Assembly (NCBI GenBank): GCA_902805475.1
Contig: CADCSX010000009.1
Coordinates: forward strand, 62,001 to 126,000
Source: Entonaema liquescens
Taxonomy: Eukaryota > Ascomycota > Sordariomycetes > Xylariales > Xylariaceae
Reading direction: 5' to 3'
DNA length: 64,000 bases
Shown: piece after piece, positions 24,208 to 34,721 of the stretch
Layout: every line of letters begins with the position of its first letter
Position numbering within the stretch: position 1 is the stretch's first letter
Program-made: the position numbers and the translations under genes
The notes under the pieces: model-generated
What the model was told of the DNA's origin: nothing
Seen by the model: the letters and a program-made list of their open reading frames with translations, nothing else
Database searches by the model: none

Positions 24208-26108
24208 TCACCGAACCACCGAGTACGCCCGTTCTTTATCTTCCCGGTCCTTCTTTTTCTTAAACAATGCCTTAAGCATGTTATCCTTTTTCGGACGGAG
24301 CACCACGTCAATGGAATTTCCGCGGTCACTACGACCATCGTCGATGGCCTTAACCTCTACCTTCTCAGAGCGCTTAGGCTTGGAGGTGCGGTCTGTCTTA
24401 TCGCTCCGATGGCTTCGAACGCTCTGGTGGCTTCGATGGCTTTGAGTACTTCGGTGGCTTCGGTGACTACCTGCGTCACTTGTGGTGTCCACCTCTTTGG
24501 CGCCGCTGTTACTACCGTGCTCAGGGATATCGTGATGCTCTCCCGCATTGTCCTTCCGACCCTTCTGCGGTTTATGCGACTTGCTAGTCTTTGTCGTCTT
24601 ACTCGTCTTGGATGCCTTGGTGGCACGACCTGTGCGGTTTGTGCGAACACTACGCTCGGTCCGTGCATCATCAGCGCCATACTGACTGCGCATTGCGCGA
24701 TCAGCTTCAGGGCTGATGAGCTCGAGATCTGCCTGTTCATCCTCGCCAAAAGCCGCAATGCCCCTGCGCCATATTTCAATACTACTTAACTCCTCCTCGA
24801 GAACAAGAGCCTCGTCAAAACCCGCGCTTACTTCCGACTCTGGGTATTGAGACCGGTTGCCCTCGCCCGGGCCTGGTTGGTAAGCTGGGAAGGCCATCGG
24901 CGCAACGGCTGTAGTATTGGCTTCCTGGATACGCTTCACAATCTTCCAGCCTCCGAACATAACCACCGTTACTCCGACTGTCACACCAGCCGCAATAAGG
25001 AATTGGGGACTCGCCAGAAGAGCAAATATTGCGGGACTCCCGCCTTTGAGTGCGGCAAGGAATGAGGGTGACATCTTTCCCAGTATTGCAGAAAGCTCGG
25101 CAAGTGTGAGAGCGACAGCAGCGGCGGCGTCCGGGTTTCCCTGCAGGTGCTGTATAATGTGTGTCGCAGTGTGATGCAAACATTGAGCCTCCGTTAGTAA
25201 GTTCTCAATCTTCTCAATTATGCTCATTGCTTCGCGTTCCTTCTCGACATTTTTATGCACAGGGTCCAGGTCAACTCTTTCCTCGAGATCCGGAGGAAGA
25301 CTTCCATATGCTAAGTTCATGTCAATATCCTTTCCCTTCTCCCTCAAAGCCGGATCTGATGTTGATCGGGGTACAGGGACGATGTGCGTCGAGGTTGAAC
25401 CGGCCGGCTCATCGGCGTAGATGGGCATTGTCGGCGCATGCGCTAGCGTCGGTCGGCTCAAAGTCATGTCTCTGGGGGCAGTCTCGGCATATGGAGAGCG
25501 GTATGTAACCGGAGGGCGTGAAGGAGCCGTAGAAGAGACTTCGGTAAGAGTCTTTAGGTTACGCTCGGTCAAGGCAGTTCCGGCCTGAGAAGAAGCCCGT
25601 TTTGAGCGGTAACTTCTACGGGAGGTAGCTTGAGAAGCAGCGTCATCATGAGATGACCGCCGATGCCATTCGTCATATTCGATCCCGTCGTAGTACCGAG
25701 ACGCAGATGGTATATCGATGGTTTCGCTACGCTTAATGGCGCGTTCAGCTTTAATGGCCGCCTTCTTCTCTTGATAAGAGGCCTTGGCCTCTTTAAGTAC
25801 ATTGATCAGGTGTCTGCCCTGTCGAAGCAATAATTGTTAGGTTGCGTTGTGTTACGATTAAAAGAGAGCTTTGCTTGAAAGGAGTTGGACTCGGTCGCTA
25901 GAAAGAAGAAAAAAAGACAGAAATATTTATTGCGGGGCATATATGTAGAGAGCAGACCCGTAGTGTAGATGTATCGCCGGTACCAGTCATAGGGTTATGA
26001 CGGGTTGCAGTGATAAGTAACACGGGAATATGAAAAGCGACGAACGCAACTTACATTGCTGATTATCTTCCCCGATGAGTTCACAATTGTAACAACTTCC
26101 ACAGGCAT
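24208..26108 (-). CDS. Conserved fungal protein with one membrane segment and a Ser/His/Arg-repeat basic tail
   Basis: 554-residue protein of unknown function. A mini-exon at 26055-26108 encodes only 18 residues (MPVEVVTIVNSSGKIISN) and is joined over a 236-nt intron (25819-26054, donor GTAAGT, acceptor GACAG) to the main exon. Next comes a Lys/Ala-rich helix (about residues 24-50), a long disordered region, a helical part near VEKEREAMSIIEKIENLL, one hydrophobic segment (SPQFLIAAGVTVGVTVVMFGGW, about residues 285-305), then an acidic part and a C-terminal basic region with many SHRS/SHRST units and a poly-Lys stretch ending ERAYSVVR. I know this as a type of conserved but unnamed ascomycete protein; I cannot assign a function. 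The basic repeats could bind nucleic acid or acidic lipids, which is a guess. Confidence 0.85.
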
Positions 26109-27962
26109 TGTAGCAACACTTGTTCTCCTCCTAGAAAGTTGAGAATAAAAACGACAAGAAAAGATTAGTTCTAGTCTGGTTACTTATGAAGTAGCGGGAA
26201 AAGGGACGAGGCGGGAACGTAACCGGCTAGCTAGCCAGAACGGTCGTCATTCGTCTGTCCGGCCAACACGCGGCGGTGAAGGGATCGCTGAACATGGACG
26301 GGGGTAATAAAGTGGGAATAGGAGGTCTTAACGTTGATGCACTTGACAGAACTTTGCGGGCGGAAGAAGAGTTTATTTATTTAACTAGTTTACATACCTA
26401 CCTTAGGTAGGTAAGGTTATAAGTACCTCTTATTATGAAAACCGACGAACCGCTTAATGCACTATGTAAGAGGATAAGAGGATAAGAGGATAAGAGGAAG
26501 ATTAGTACGTAGGAAAAAAGAAGACGCTCATTATGGTAAGAGTCCACCCAAGGACCAACAGCGCATCCGAGCCATCGGACTCGGGGAAAGGTATCATTGA
26601 TTGGCTGGGTTAAGGGTAGATCAGGCGTGCTTGCAGGCGCTTCGACTGCACCACGTTGTAGATGACTTTTTATGGCGGCCGAGGCGCACGAGGGATAAGT
26701 GAGATCAGTATGCAAAATGATGTTATCCTTTACTCGCAGGCCCAGTTTATGCTGCGTCTGTGCAAACGAGATGGCGTACCATCTGCGGCCCCTTTTCAAT
26801 TCCAGAGACTCGGATCACAGAAATGTAGTTTGGAGGCCGCCTAGAAAAGAAAAAAGTAAGACAAGGGGGAGGGGAGGGGGGTTAAAGGGAGGCATAACAC
26901 AGGACAACGAGGGGCGTCAGCAAACACCACGCAAAGGGCCCGGAGACAAATTAGACCAGGCACTAAGTTACCAAGTAGGTAGTAAAATCAATTAAATTCA
27001 AGGAACCCCTCTAGTCCAGTCACAAGTCAGCATGCTCAGCGCGCTCGCCTCGTTACTACGTTGGAGCGCATAGTAGGAGTGGGAGACGGGTGAATTGCGA
27101 ATCTCTGCTGATCGTGCGGGAGAAGGCCGAACGGCAGTGTCAATCGGAGGCAATCGGGCAGCGTTCAATTTGCTTGGCTTCTCGTTATCAAGTCATCTAG
27201 CGAAGAAAAAAAATGCAGGCTTTGAATGGAGACAAGTGGCGGCTATCGTGACCGCTCAATCGCTCAATCAAGCCAACGATCCTCCTCACCCCGGGCCAGG
27301 ATAGGCCCTGGTAGGAAGAGGGGATCGCGACAGCGGCTCTAACGGGAAGTGCCCGCGAGAGAATTAGCACTTCTGGCCTAGGGCTGGACCCTCTATCCTC
27401 TACGTATCGCACCAGTGATGATGTTGAATAGCTTGGTCCACTTCACCATATCTAGGTAGGTATGTATGTAGTCATCATCTTCTGATCCTATGTCGTGCGG
27501 ATGTTTTCGACCGCCCGGGCTGAATCCGCTCTTTCGTGTTCGACCCATCTGCCCACCTACTGCTATCTTCACAAGATAGAAGCTCGGTCGATATACCCAC
27601 GTTCTACGCGTATTAGCCAGTTGTCAATGTTTCAAACACTGCAAAATGTTGTAATGCTGAGGATAATGGTATGCAAGTCTGTCTCCATAATATGTAGTAG
27701 CAAGAGTAATAAAAAAAAAATCCGAGTTGGGGACTCCAGCTGGGGAATATACCTATGCAACCCTTCGGACCATATTTGATTTATTCCTGTCACTCCCCAA
27801 CTCTAACTCCACGTACTCGACATAGTAATATACAAATAAAACCAACCAATAAACGCTATATTATATGTAGGCACGTTTATAGGAACACAAAAAAAAAGAC
27901 ATCCTTATTAAGGCATTCTAAGAGTATTCGATTCCCCCCGCATAAATTCTCAAGATTAATAT
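26109..27962. other. Intergenic with tandem GATA-containing repeat
   Basis: 1.85 kb forming the upstream region of the one-TM protein gene and the 3' side of the next. It contains AGGTA motifs (26394-26420), four exact 8-bp TAAGAGGA repeats (26467-26498) and poly-A near 27708-27720. Short ORFs (up to 133 codons, minus 26398-26799) have no recognisable domain and overlap the repeat, so I do not call them. Confidence 0.6.
26467..26498. repeat. Four tandem 8-bp TAAGAGGA units with GATA cores
   Basis: Four exact, adjacent copies of TAAGAGGA. Every junction creates GGATAAGA, i.e. the GATAA core bound by fungal GATA factors (nitrogen and iron regulators). It could be regulatory or simple slippage repeat; it lies 360-390 bases upstream of the gene starting at 26108 on the minus strand. 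Confidence 0.8.
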
Positions 27963-30720
27963 TCATCTCTGACGGAACATATTACCCTCGCTTCTCAGTT
28001 GCTGGACATCACCTTCTAATCCAAATCCATAATGCACATCACCACCATCCCAAACCCTTCTCTCGGGATATCTCATATCCTCCTGTAGAACTCCAAGGTC
28101 GTTCACCCGATGAACAAGTCCATAACCAACCTTCAAATTTTTAATATCCTGTGGCAGTTTGCCTCGATCCTCTCCAACCCAGCGAAGTTTTTCCAAGGCT
28201 GGTCCCCGAGTCGCCGCCACGATGCTAGAGAAGCGCGTACTACGCAGCACTCCCTCATTCTCTAAAATTGCCAGTGTGCCTAACCCTACCCCGACCGCGG
28301 CCAGTAAAATGGCAATGCTATACACGATCCACAAGTCCCGTGCGTGATAGTTGTATCTATTCTCCAGCCGGGACCGGACGCACGGATACTTGGTCGACTC
28401 GTCACCCGCGCCTGTCCCGGAAATCACGTCCGACTTAGCTGCCCACACAACACTCAGAAACTGCCGGTTCGAAAATAACGAAAGTATCATGTCTTCGTAG
28501 AACTCTTGCACCAAATTTCCAAGGGTTGGGAATGCGAAGTAGTCCCGCCTAGGGTCTAACAGCCTTGTTTGATCTGCTTTCGTGTTTCCGATTGGATTGT
28601 TGAGCTGTGCTGAATTCATCGTACCGTTCAGGAATTGCCTCAGTTGGGAGCCTATTGCGTGAAATGCTGCAACCCGGCGATACTGGCGAACATTCCTCGG
28701 ATATACATAATTACTTTCAGGCCGTGCTGTAGTATTGTCATTGGTACCATCGTTTGCATCCGTGCCTTGGACCCAGGTAGTACTAAGTGCCGTCAGTAGT
28801 GAATTGATCAATTGTGTTAACTCAGCTTTTACCCGGGACGGAAAACACCCCAGTAACGAGGCAATCCCACGAATGGGTAAAATTTTTTCAGGTCGGCGAC
28901 TCTCACTTACTCTATAATGGGGCGTAGAAATTTACGCTCAGTCACGTTCGTAACCTGCTGACCGCCAGTCAGATTAAACGAAACAGTATAATCTGTCTCG
29001 TAGTGTTCGCATGCAATCACCTTAGGGATAAAGGCGTCATTCCAGCCTGGCTTTGTTCTGTTCACAGGTGCCACATCATTTGGGTTAGTTCTCACAGAAT
29101 ACCCAATCCATATCACTGGTTCAGTACGGAATGCCCCTAGAGCTTCAGGAAATGGAGGCTTCATGTTCGGAATACCCCCATCGCCGGTATCCTTCATCTG
29201 CTGGATGGAATAGTCGCCACCGGTCGTGTAGGCGTAATAGCTATAATTACCTTCGGGAACAAGGAGTTTGGTGCTGAAGCCATCTGGAGGCTTCTGGTTC
29301 CCAAGCGTTTTGATCCGTGATCCAATACCACTAGCCAGTTCAGAACACTTATATGCTGGCGCCGTAAAGTTAATAGTGTACGTACAGTTCCAGCCAGAGC
29401 CGCAAACGTCGATACTGATGCTACTCCTGCTCACCGCTTGTCCCATGAACGCTGCGTGGGTTGCAACCTGAATCAAGGGATTGCTGGGCCCGGTATAGTA
29501 GTCGAACCAGTCCGGCGAGGCAGTGTCAGAGGCAGTTGTATTCCATAGAGACATTGACAAGCCATATAGATTATCGGATTTCGTTGGGTTCCTCCATTCC
29601 TATAGACTCCTTAGACACAAATAGGGAGAAAGCAACGCTCGTAAAAGGAAATTGGTTACCTCGAGTTCATCTTTTGTGAAGTTCAAGGTTCGGATACCTG
29701 AGCACGTCGTATTCTCTATACTCAAAGCCAGTTCCATAGTCAAGGTATTGCTCGTCAATATTATGACTATGGGCGTCAGCCAAACAAATGACGCTAGGAG
29801 CATGGCTATCTTGGCTTGTTTATATATTTCAATATTAAACAACGCCGACGCATCCTCAGTAGCGGCAAAGAGGGAATCCAAAGCCGCCACGCTGAGGAAT
29901 TTACCCCTCACAGTAGTCCATATCCGCTGTTTGAAAGCGATAACTACGGCTGCTACAAGCCCGGCTTTGGCTGCGAATGAAAGCACGGTGCCGTACCGAA
30001 GCATAGCAAGCTGGTCGACGGCGGGCTTTGCGTTCAAGGTCATATAGAATATGTGGTGTCCAATTGCGCAAGCAACGCCAAAAATGAATGAAAGATGCAT
30101 AAACCACGCCGATTGCCAACGCCACCATCTCCTAGGATGGGCCTTCATGGCAGAGTAAGGGGGCGGCGTTCGGGGGCTTCTCCATGTTGTACTTGGTGTA
30201 TTCAAGAGATTTGCGCGAGAGTCCGTAAGGCCATAGTGAAATCTGTCACGAGGAGAGAATGTGGATTGCGACCACATAAGGGAGAGTGACGATCTATAGG
30301 GGTATCCTCGAACTGTATTGGAGCTGGCCTTGGCCGTGGTGCTCGAGGAGGCTCTGGGGACTTGTGTATACTATTTGACCCCGGGTACCAACCGGATGTA
30401 TTTGGGGGTGCTATGAATGACTGAGAGCCGATATCCGCGTCTTCCTGCCAATTTAATATTGAGGTCGTTACTGATGGACTAATCGGTATAGTCGCGCCCA
30501 TGATAGGAAGCCAATCCTCTGGTTCATGCGATACAGAGGAAGGGCGAGTGGGCCCAAGAGCATCGCCGGCTGGAGGCTTAGAGGTAACAAGTATACTATC
30601 GCTAGCAATTCGATGATGGGTAGCCGACGGCCTTGACGGAACTGACTTCTTCGCATGTGAGCGCTGGCTGTGTTTGGGTAGAACCGAAGGCTGACTAGCC
30701 CAGTCGCCGGATTCATCCAT
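27963..30720 (-). CDS. Fungal multi-pass membrane protein with large N-glycosylated loop (possible frame break near N-terminus)
   Basis: Three N-terminal hydrophobic segments (AWFMHLSFIFGVACAIGHHIF; a second within VLSFAAKAGLVAAVVIAF; a third IAMLLASFVWLTPIVIIL) precede a large loop with many N-x-T/S sites and cysteines, then a C-terminal segment (LWIVYSIAILLAAVGVGLG) and a cytosolic tail. The motif GKFLSVAALDSLFAATED is characteristic of a very common but unnamed ascomycete family. Introns: 29600-29659 and 28783-28910. The Pro/Ser-rich N-terminal 140 residues (from 30720) are in one frame and the rest (open from about 30310, ATG at 30277) in another; moving between them needs one extra base near 30277-30310, or an unseen intron. 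Starting at 30277 would avoid the problem but drop the N-terminus. Function unknown. Confidence 0.75.
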
Positions 30721-32020
30721 ATCAAAGACTGCAACATCTAGTTTATCGAGAATAACGGGATAGGTCGATCATCCATTGAGCTTTGAGTCAGGAAGAAGAC
30801 CAAGTTGTCAATAAATACAGGTTTCGATCAATTCAATGTGCAAAAAAAAAAAAAAACCGAAATGCAAGTAGGGGCTGAAGACGGGTCATCCCCACAAGCC
30901 GCCCCGGGCTTATATTGGCACTTGGATTTTGGAGAGTACGTGATGCATATGATACAAGGTGAGATAAGAGGTAGAGGCCTCCGGAACATGTTGAAGGTTC
31001 TATTTATATTCCATAACGACCGTCATATTGTAACTGCATCCCGTAATGCAAGTGCCGACATGTTATACAGCAGCTCAACCCAATGACGAAACCGCCGTTG
31101 TTTGCTCTCACGACATGAAAGATAAACCAATTGTGTGTTATCCAAAGCTGACGAGTTAGTAAGTCCTTAAAAGACACTGGCTAGAATTACCAGTAGCGGC
31201 CCTAGAGATACCCGACCTGAACGCCGAGAAAGAAGGAATGCTCTAAATTCTTACAGAGGCTTCAGTATCAAAAGCAGATTTGCTATGCTAGCGAGTTTCG
31301 TAATCACAGCATGTGCGGCTGAAAGTTGTCTTACCTTTCATCTCGGTATATGTTGATCCCATTTCAACTTTGACAGCCTTAAGTGGTGACCAACGGGCTT
31401 AGTCAGGAATAGCACGAGACTCTGGTCTAGTTTCTTTATATTCAAGTCCCCATATAGCATGCATGAGGATTTCATGATGTAGAAAATAGATGATATTCAA
31501 CAGACGGCACTTGTTCATGCTACTAGGTAATTAGCTAACCCATTCAAAAAGGTAAGATATGCCAGAATATACTCGGCGATTATGATATGACGACTACGTT
31601 AGTGCTTTTCTCTTCTTTTGCCCCTCTTAACTTGACAAGGAGAGGGTTCTAAGCCTCTCATCACGGGAAAATACTATTTGATCACCCCTATCTCGTGGCA
31701 TTCCGTCGGACGCACACGGACACTAGTTTATTCTAGCGACGTTCAAACCCATAAGGTTGTTACTCTTTTTCTTGGTGTGTTATTCGGTCATTTGCGTGTT
31801 CGTATCTGCCATAACACAAGTCCTACGTACTTGCTTGCATATCGTGCATTTTGTGGGCGTTCTTTTCTAGTCTTGTGGTGCTACAATATGCCCGTAGTTA
31901 TTAATGCAGATATGAAGCCAAATAACCAACTTCAGGAAGCCCAGGTTGCTCTTTGCAACCTAGAGAAATGACACATGTGTATACTATTACTGCGAGAATA
32001 GGAATCCCGCCAGGTAGAGA
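30721..32020. other. Intergenic, no supported gene
   Basis: 1.3 kb holding a 14-base poly-A run (30842-30855) and short unrecognised ORFs, the longest plus 31678-31971 (97 codons, hydrophobic, no homolog I know). Presumed upstream region of the membrane-protein gene and the 3' end of the zinc-finger gene. Confidence 0.5.
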
Positions 32021-32923
32021 TCATCTCTGACGAATGTTCTTAGGCTTTCGCTTCTTGAAGATCACGGGTGTGGGGCCGCTCTCAACGTCCCCTTCTTGCT
32101 TGACTGACGCATCTTGGTGGTTCTCTTCGGACTCGGGTTTGATAGACCACAGACCTTGATTGCCGGCTGTTTCCTCCTCCTTTATCTCGGTTAATGTATT
32201 CTCTTTTGTCTCGCTCGGCAAATTAGCCTTCTCCTCACTAAATCCCTGAGCACCATCCTCGGACTTGAGTGGTTTTGTCAGAGCACTGCTGAGCAGGGCA
32301 TCCAGCTCTACGTCGTCCTCTGGAGCGTGTTTTGTATCGCGACCCCATTTCCTAGGCTTCTTGAATAAACCTTTAATTGAATTCTCTTCTTCTTCGTCTT
32401 CTGCTTCTCCTTCGCGTTTCGGTCGCTTCCGCACGCCAGATGCGATCGCATCGATGTTTTGCGGTTTAGTATCCGCGGCGTCTGCCTTGGGCGTGTCGTC
32501 GATAATTTTCTTGCTCGTCACGGTCCACTCTCCAGCCATGGCCATCTCGCCCCTTAACTCAGTTGGAACATCAATACCCATCTCTGCCAGTTGCTCCCAT
32601 TGCTTTTGGCGTTGCGAACCGGTGGCTTGTGTCTGCGCTTGCGACGAGGCTGAAGTTGGTATTCTACTGGTACTCGCGGCATGATGATGATCCGAAGATA
32701 CGGATCCGACTACGCCGTTCAGTCTCTCAATCTCGCGTTTAGCACGGTCTTTCTCTCGTTGCTCTTGCTCGTGGTTGCGATGCAAGTCTCTTAGGAAGCG
32801 TTTCAGGGCGCCTTGGTGCTTAGCAGTTGCTTCGTGGTTTTGACGCTCGAGTTTGGTATCGCGTACGTAGGTGCTACAATGCTTACACCAGTATTTGGGA
32901 GTAGATTTCCAGTATTCGGACAT
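32021..32923 (-). CDS. U1-type zinc-finger protein, WBP4-like splicing factor
   Basis: Intronless 300-residue protein. The start MSEYWKSTPKYWCKHC is a U1-C/matrin-type zinc finger with C13, C16, H30 and H36 (C-x2-C-x13-H-x5-H), the arrangement of WW-domain-binding protein 4 (formin-binding protein 21), an early spliceosome component. A charged helix (HRNHEQEQREKDRAKREIE) follows, then an acidic, low-complexity part, a GLFKKPRKWGRDTK motif also found in WBP4-like proteins, and a basic end VIFKKRKPKNIRQR that may be a nuclear signal. No WW domain is visible, as is common in fungal homologs. Nuclear pre-mRNA splicing role is by family inference. Confidence 0.85.
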   Translation of the reverse strand: MSEYWKSTPKYWCKHCSTYVRDTKLERQNHEATAKHQGALKRFLRDLHRNHEQEQREKDRAKREIERLNGVVGSVSSDHHHAASTSRIPTSASSQAQTQATGSQRQKQWEQLAEMGIDVPTELRGEMAMAGEWTVTSKKIIDDTPKADAADTKPQNIDAIASGVRKRPKREGEAEDEEEENSIKGLFKKPRKWGRDTKHAPEDDVELDALLSSALTKPLKSEDGAQGFSEEKANLPSETKENTLTEIKEEETAGNQGLWSIKPESEENHQDASVKQEGDVESGPTPVIFKKRKPKNIRQR

Positions 32924-33578
32924 GATGAAGATGGTGTGTCAAGTAATTAATAAAGGATGATTATTAGGAGCAATATATTGTCCGTGGGAAGTAAGAACAT
33001 AAGAGGTACTTAGGTACCTACGTTTGATGATGCAGTACATGTACCTACCGTAGGTAGATTTGTTCCTATCGATAAAGGTTCAACGGGGCTTGGAAAAGCA
33101 AGCGGATAGAGATAAGGTTCCAAGTGCCTGGAACGAGCACTACTTACACCTAACAAGTAACCAAATTTTAAAGATCATTATATTGTTTAGGTACTTTAAG
33201 TCAAGTACCTTAGGTAGAATTACCTAATACCTAGGTATGAGGTTGGGTACCTATGTAGGTAAGTATGGACCATTATACCATATAAGTAGTCTCTTTTTTT
33301 TGCAGGAGTAATCAGCACACCCAAACAAAGATCTTCGAACGATGATGTAACGTTGATATGCTACGGCGTTTTTACATTATGTCCTAATTACCATGTTGCT
33401 GTCATCGTGTTGCTCTTCATATTTCCCTCGTATCTCATATTAACCATATCGTGATGGCGCACACATTAGTCCCGAGCTTTCTGAGTTTTCCAAGCCAAAC
33501 AGCACTAGTCTCCTACAGTCCATGTTGCTATATAAATCCTGTTTGATAAACATATCCCAACAGATGTACCGCTTATAT
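32924..33578. other. Intergenic dense in AGGTA/TACCT motifs
   Basis: Upstream of the zinc-finger gene; contains a dense set of GGTACCTA-like motifs at 33006-33060 and 33188-33268. No ORF is supported. Confidence 0.65.
33006..33268. repeat. Cluster of dispersed GGTACCTAGGTA-type motifs
   Basis: About ten copies of AGGTA or its complement TACCT, several joined into GGTACCTA or CCTAGGTA palindromic blocks. Member of the dispersed motif family seen in most intergenic regions of this window. Confidence 0.65.
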
Positions 33579-34721
33579 TTATAAATAGAAAAAGGCCACC
33601 ATCGCGGTGAAGACCAGGGCACCAACAGATCCAACCGAGACACGCGAAGATCCGCTCTGGGGTGGTGCTGAAGTCTCGCTGGGAGCACTGGGGCTCGGTG
33701 ATGATGAGCTTGCCGGAACGCTAACACTGGCGCTAGAGCTAGGACTACTGCTCACACTCTCGCTAGTATAAGAGCTTGGTATGCCACCGCTGCTGCTGGG
33801 CGCTGGAGCTGAGGGTACCGGTGCCGATGGGGCAGGAGCCGATGGAACGGGCGACGCAGGCGAGCTAGGCGTGGCCGTCGGGGTAGCCGGGGGAGCAGGA
33901 GCGCTGCCTGGCGGCGTGACTTGAACTTGGCCATCCGTATGCTCGCTCACAGGAACATACGTGCTGGTTGGCTTCAACGTCACTGAGGCGCAAGGCGTCG
34001 TCACTTGCTGCACTTGGCCATCGCCGATCTGGCAGATGGGGACAGGAACTGAGGTTGTGACGACCTGCGGCTGGCCATCTGGCAAAGCGGTGACTATAGT
34101 AGTCTGCACGACGCTGGTGCCAATAATCTGGCCATCGGGTATCTGCGACGCTGAATCATCCGAGCCGCACGGGACGGCAATTATCGAAACGGGCGAACAC
34201 TGGGGAGCCCAGTCGCGATCGTACAAATTGTAGAAGTCGCCAGAAAGGCATCGGTAGAAGGTCTTGGTGTCACCCAACGCGAGGATGTTGTTCTCACAGA
34301 GAGAAAATCCGCTGGTATAGAGAGCGCCAGCTTGGGCAGGAGCATCGAATTGGAACTGGTAGTTTGACGCGATGTAACCGGTTCGGTCTTTGGCGTCAAA
34401 TGTTGAGCCATCCTTCAGTGTCAACACGAGAACTCCATCACTGCCGCACTCAGCGCGCTTCTATTTCACCGTTAGCTACCATTACATATTTTCGAGTTGA
34501 GACTCGACTACGGTTTCACAATATGCATATTCACGTACCTGTGGCCGAGAAACGTCCCGCTTCTCGGTGACCTCTGCGACGCTGATCTCAAACTTGCTGT
34601 CAAAAGTACCAGTGCAGCCAGCTGGTGCAGCGCCGGTCGGGGTCAATTTATCAGTGACGCCTTGAGGAGCCGCGATGGCGATGCCTAGAAGGACAGAAAC
34701 AAAAGCGAGCGTGGATCGCAT
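33579..34721 (-). CDS. Pir-domain cell-wall protein with Ser/Pro stalk and GPI-type C-terminus
   Basis: 354-residue wall protein; one intron, 34461-34538. Signal peptide MRSTLAFVSVLLGIAIAAP, then a Kex2-type KR site (VTEKRDVSRPQ). The globular part (CTGTFDSKF ... GVLVLTLKDG, TGYIASNYQFQFD, GFSLCENNILALG, FYRCLSGDFYNLYDRDWAPQ) matches the C-terminal domain of yeast Cis3/Hsp150 Pir proteins. Pir-like repeats follow instead of preceding it: four diverged copies around (I/P/G)DGQ followed by VVTT/VQQVTT. A long Ser/Pro/Ala stalk ends in a hydrophobic tail (VGALVFTAMVAFFYL), looking like a GPI signal. Pir repeats in yeast make alkali-sensitive ester links to beta-1,3-glucan through a Gln; the DGQ in each copy fits that. 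Domain order reversed relative to yeast Pir proteins. Confidence 0.88.

Noticed and set aside
31678..31971. 97-codon hydrophobic plus-strand ORF.
   Set aside because: Translation of AT-rich DNA; nothing recognisable.
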